Shown here in pieces: positions 6,430 through 8,685 of a stretch of DNA of 8,685 nucleotides (its first letter is position 1; every line of letters begins with the position of its first letter). Under the pieces are notes generated by a model. The model had not been told where the DNA came from. It ran no database searches and worked only from the letters and a program-made list of their open reading frames with translations. The stretch is from Flavipsychrobacter sp. (GTDB lineage: Bacteria > Bacteroidota > Bacteroidia > Chitinophagales > Chitinophagaceae). The position numbers and the translations under genes are program-made. The DNA lies in contig JAJNBR010000119.1 in the NCBI GenBank assembly GCA_021156265.1, positions 1 to 8,685 of the forward strand. Reading direction: 5' to 3'.

Positions 6430-6457
6430 TTCTTATGCAAAGTCGATATCATAAGAA
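6430..6457. repeat. Inverted repeat upstream of the rpoB promoter
   Basis: A perfect 8-base inverted repeat, TTCTTATG and CATAAGAA, is separated by 12 bases. It sits about 58 bases upstream of the rpoB -33 element. The symmetry would suit a dimeric regulator, but it could be chance in A/T-rich DNA. It is not followed by T-runs, so a terminator is unlikely. Confidence 0.35.
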
Positions 6458-6514
6458 TAAATATTTCTCCACAGTTTAGCTTTTTCTGTGATTTTGGAGA
6501 AGTTTGGAATATTT

Positions 6515-6546
6515 TTTGCTATTTCAACCACCCTTTTTTATATTTG
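6515..6546 (+). promoter_or_regulatory. Bacteroidota-type promoter of rpoB
   Basis: TTTG at 6515-6518, a 20-base spacer, and TATATTTG at 6539-6546 give a full match to the phylum's primary sigma consensus (TTTG, 19-21 bases, TAnnTTTG). Transcription should start near 6553, about 135 bases before the rpoB ATG. This is the strongest promoter match in the window and suits a highly expressed gene. Confidence 0.72.
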
Positions 6547-6552
6547 CAATCC

Positions 6553-6687
6553 CTTTGCGGGGAGCTAGCACGTGCGCAACAAATTATTGACTGATTTTGA
6601 TTAGAAACAGACCCCACCTGTACTAAAAGGCGATGCCTTTTGGGACGGGGATTTTTTGTTTTCGAAAAAAGGAGTTTTAAACATATT
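6553..6687 (+). promoter_or_regulatory. rpoB 5' leader with attenuator-like hairpin
   Basis: The leader holds a perfect hairpin, AAAAGGC (6625-6631) with GCCTTTT (6635-6641), within a larger arm formed by CCCC (6612-6615) and GGGG (6647-6650). ATTTTTTGTTTT (6651-6662) follows directly. That is the layout of an intrinsic terminator placed before rpoB. An alternative partner for CCCC is GGGG at 6559-6562, which would free the terminator's right arm. A ten-codon frame starting GTG (6572-6604), with GGGGAG seven bases upstream, ends eight bases before the hairpin and could be a leader peptide. That part is weak, since this phylum rarely uses Shine-Dalgarno pairing. A GGAG at 6671-6674 lies 13 bases before the rpoB ATG. 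Confidence 0.5.
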
Positions 6688-8685
6688 ATGGCAATACCAC
6701 AAAAACGAACCGGCACAGGCCGTATCAATTTCGCTAAGATCCACGATGTAGCGGAAACACCTGACCTGCTGGGCATTCAGCTTCAATCGTTTAAAGATTT
6801 CTTCCAGTTGGAAACTACGCCCGACAGGCGTAACATCGAAGGACTCTTCCGTGTGTTCAAGGAAAACTTCCCGATCACGGATACGAGGAACATCTTCGTT
6901 CTGGAATTTCTGGATTACTTCATCGATCCGCCACGCTACACTATCGACGAGTGTATGGAGCGTGGTCTTACTTATTCGGTACCGCTGAAGGCAAAGCTTC
7001 GCCTTAGCTGTAATGATGAAGAACACGTAGACTTCGAAACGATCGTTCAGGATGTGTTCCTGGGTAATATACCTTACATGACTCCGCGCGGTACCTTCGT
7101 TATCAACGGTGCTGAGCGTGTTGTTGTTTCCCAGCTGCACCGTTCGCCCGGTGTATTCTTTGGTCAAAGCGTTCACCCGAACGGTACCAAGATATACAGC
7201 GCCCGCGTAATTCCTTTTAAAGGTGCGTGGATGGAGTTCGCTACCGATATCAACAATGTGATGTATGCCTACATCGATCGTAAGAAGAAGTTCCCGGTAA
7301 CTACGCTGCTTCGTGCCATCGGTTACGAAACAGATAAGGACATCCTGGAACTGTTCGGTATGGCCGATGAGGTGAAGACCGATAAAAAATCAATGGCTCC
7401 GCACATTGGCCGCCGCCTGGCAGCACGTGTATTGCGTAGCTGGACAGAAGACTTCGTAGATGAAGACACCGGCGAGGTGGTAACCATTGAGCGTAACGAA
7501 GTTGTTCTGGATCGTGATAACGTGCTGGACGAAGAAAATGCAGCTATGGTGCTCGAAATGGGTATTCCTACTGTCTTCCTGCAAAAAGAAGAAGTTAGCG
7601 GCGATTTCTCTATCATCTACAACACGCTGAATAAAGATACCTCTAACTCAGAGCTGGAAGCGGTACAGCACATCTACCGCCAGCTTCGTGGTTCTGACGC
7701 TCCTGATGATGAAACTGCACGTGGCATCATCGAAAAGCTGTTCTTCAGCGACAAGCGTTATGACCTGGGTGAAGTAGGCCGTTACAAGATCAACCGTAAA
7801 CTCGGTCTGGATATCAACCTTGATACCAAAGTACTGAGCAAGCAGGATATCATTTCTATCATTAAATACCTGGTACGCCTCACCAACGGTAAAGCGGAGA
7901 TCGACGATATCGATCACCTGAGCAACCGTCGTGTGCGTACTGTGGGTGAGCAGCTGTTCGCCCAGTTCGGCGTAGGCCTGGCACGTATGGCACGCACCAT
8001 CCGCGAGCGTATGAACGTTCGTGACAACGAGGTGTTCACGCCGATCGACCTGATCAACGCCCGTACACTGTCTTCAGTTATCAACTCGTTCTTCGGTACT
8101 TCGCAGTTGTCGCAGTTCCTCGATCAAACCAACCCGTTGTCTGAGATCACGCACAAACGTCGTATCTCTGCCCTCGGTCCGGGTGGTCTGAGCCGCGAGC
8201 GCGCAGGTTTCGAGGTACGTGACGTACACTACAGCCACTACGGTCGTCTGTGTACCATTGAAACTCCTGAAGGCCCGAACATCGGTCTGATCTCTACGCT
8301 TTGCGTACATGCTAAGATCAACGATATGGGCTTTATCGAAACTCCTTACCGCAAGGTGAAAGACGGTAAAGTAGACCTGAAGACACACTATTTCATGAGC
8401 GCGGAAGAAGAAGACCTGGCAAAGATCGCTCAGGCCAACATTCCGCTGGATGATAAGGGTAACTTCGTTGAAGAAAAGATCAAATCACGCCAAACAGGCG
8501 ACTTCCCTATTCTTGACAGGGAAGAAGTTGAATACATGGACGTCGCGCCCAATCAGATCGTTGGTCTGAGTGCGTCGCTGATCCCCTTCCTGGAGCACGA
8601 TGATGCCAACCGTGCCCTGATGGGATCGAACATGCAACGCCAGGCAGTACCGCTTATCCGTGCAGAAGTGCCTATCGTAGGTACA
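6688..8685 (+). CDS. rpoB: DNA-directed RNA polymerase subunit beta (3' partial)
   Basis: The beta subunit forms, with beta', the catalytic cleft of RNA polymerase and binds rifampicin. The frame is open for 666 codons to the window end, roughly half of a Bacteroidota RpoB of about 1,270 residues. The N-terminus (MAIPQKRTGTGRINFAKI) is typical of the phylum. Further landmarks are GLFRVFKENFPITD, FLGNIPYMTPRGTFVINGAERVVVSQLHRSPGVFF (about 128-162, split here only for naming), RRVRTVGEQLFAQF (about 415-428), the rifampicin region from Ser472, ETPEGPNIGLI, and NMQRQAVPLIRAEVPIVGT at the window edge. In the rifampicin region the positions equal to E. coli Asp516, His526, Arg529 and Ser531 are Asp479, His489, Arg492 and Ser494, all wild type. 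ATG 6688 is set by homology. rpoC would be expected downstream. Confidence 0.98.
   Translation, partial: MAIPQKRTGTGRINFAKIHDVAETPDLLGIQLQSFKDFFQLETTPDRRNIEGLFRVFKENFPITDTRNIFVLEFLDYFIDPPRYTIDECMERGLTYSVPLKAKLRLSCNDEEHVDFETIVQDVFLGNIPYMTPRGTFVINGAERVVVSQLHRSPGVFFGQSVHPNGTKIYSARVIPFKGAWMEFATDINNVMYAYIDRKKKFPVTTLLRAIGYETDKDILELFGMADEVKTDKKSMAPHIGRRLAARVLRSWTEDFVDEDTGEVVTIERNEVVLDRDNVLDEENAAMVLEMGIPTVFLQKEEVSGDFSIIYNTLNKDTSNSELEAVQHIYRQLRGSDAPDDETARGIIEKLFFSDKRYDLGEVGRYKINRKLGLDINLDTKVLSKQDIISIIKYLVRLTNGKAEIDDIDHLSNRRVRTVGEQLFAQFGVGLARMARTIRERMNVRDNEVFTPIDLINARTLSSVINSFFGTSQLSQFLDQTNPLSEITHKRRISALGPGGLSRERAGFEVRDVHYSHYGRLCTIETPEGPNIGLISTLCVHAKINDMGFIETPYRKVKDGKVDLKTHYFMSAEEEDLAKIAQANIPLDDKGNFVEEKIKSRQTGDFPILDREEVEYMDVAPNQIVGLSASLIPFLEHDDANRALMGSNMQRQAVPLIRAEVPIVGT

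Larger units (their letters stand above)
6222..6552. other. Non-coding region between the divergent lipoprotein and rpoB transcripts
   Basis: No reading frame here looks real; the short ATG frames encode fewer than 25 residues. In particular rplL and rplJ, which normally precede rpoB, are absent. It holds the outward-facing promoters of the lipoprotein gene and rpoB. It also has two inverted repeats: TTCTTATG (6430-6437) with CATAAGAA (6450-6457), and CACAG (6470-6474) with CTGTG (6486-6490). Neither is followed by a T-run. Confidence 0.6.

Noticed and set aside
6419..6479. A 19-residue plus-strand frame upstream of the rpoB promoter
   Set aside because: It overlaps the inverted repeat, is very short and has no supporting start signal.
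6601..7176. Minus-strand 191-residue frame over the rpoB start, and other minus-strand frames to 8388
   Set aside because: All are antisense to highly conserved rpoB codons and show no domains.

Overview
The window looks like a chromosomal segment of a Bacteroidota bacterium, probably Chitinophagaceae or a close relative. The reasons are an S16 protein with a long charged C-terminal tail, several TAnnTTTG-type -7 promoter elements, A/T-rich start regions with little Shine-Dalgarno signal, an RpoB of Bacteroidota type, and a small lipoprotein with a Cys-Lys-Lys-Asp start. The family-level placement is inference.

Layout. Positions 1-105 hold the 3' end of one rpsP (ribosomal protein S16) reading frame. 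Positions 215-658 hold a complete rpsP with its own promoter and a very clear intrinsic terminator. The first 102 bases of the window are identical to 542-643, so rpsP is duplicated in tandem here, or the assembly is duplicated. Next come two abutting plus-strand genes: a membrane GT-C glycosyltransferase with C-terminal TPRs (804-2711) and an OafA-type membrane acyltransferase (2712-3833). They probably build or modify a surface glycan. Tail to tail with them is an unlisted 36-residue single-span membrane protein candidate on the minus strand (3830-3940). A largely empty 304-base stretch follows, then a divergent ECF sigma factor-like gene (4245-4928).

Convergent with the sigma gene, on the minus strand, are a MauE/DoxX-like membrane protein fused to a CPHC thioredoxin-like domain (4933-5871) and, upstream of it, a four-cysteine lipoprotein (5967-6221). 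A hairpin terminator lies between these two and overlaps the longer possible start of the membrane gene. A 466-base non-coding region then leads to rpoB (6688 to the window end, incomplete). That region carries a near-ideal Bacteroidota promoter and a roughly 135-base leader with an attenuator-like hairpin and T-run.

What stands out: the perfect rpsP repeat, an rpsP transcribed alone, an rpoB not directly preceded by rplJ-rplL and apparently under its own promoter and attenuator, and a possible redox pair of a MauE-thioredoxin protein and a cysteine-rich lipoprotein. I see no CRISPR array, tRNA, rRNA, insertion sequence or clearly new defence system.
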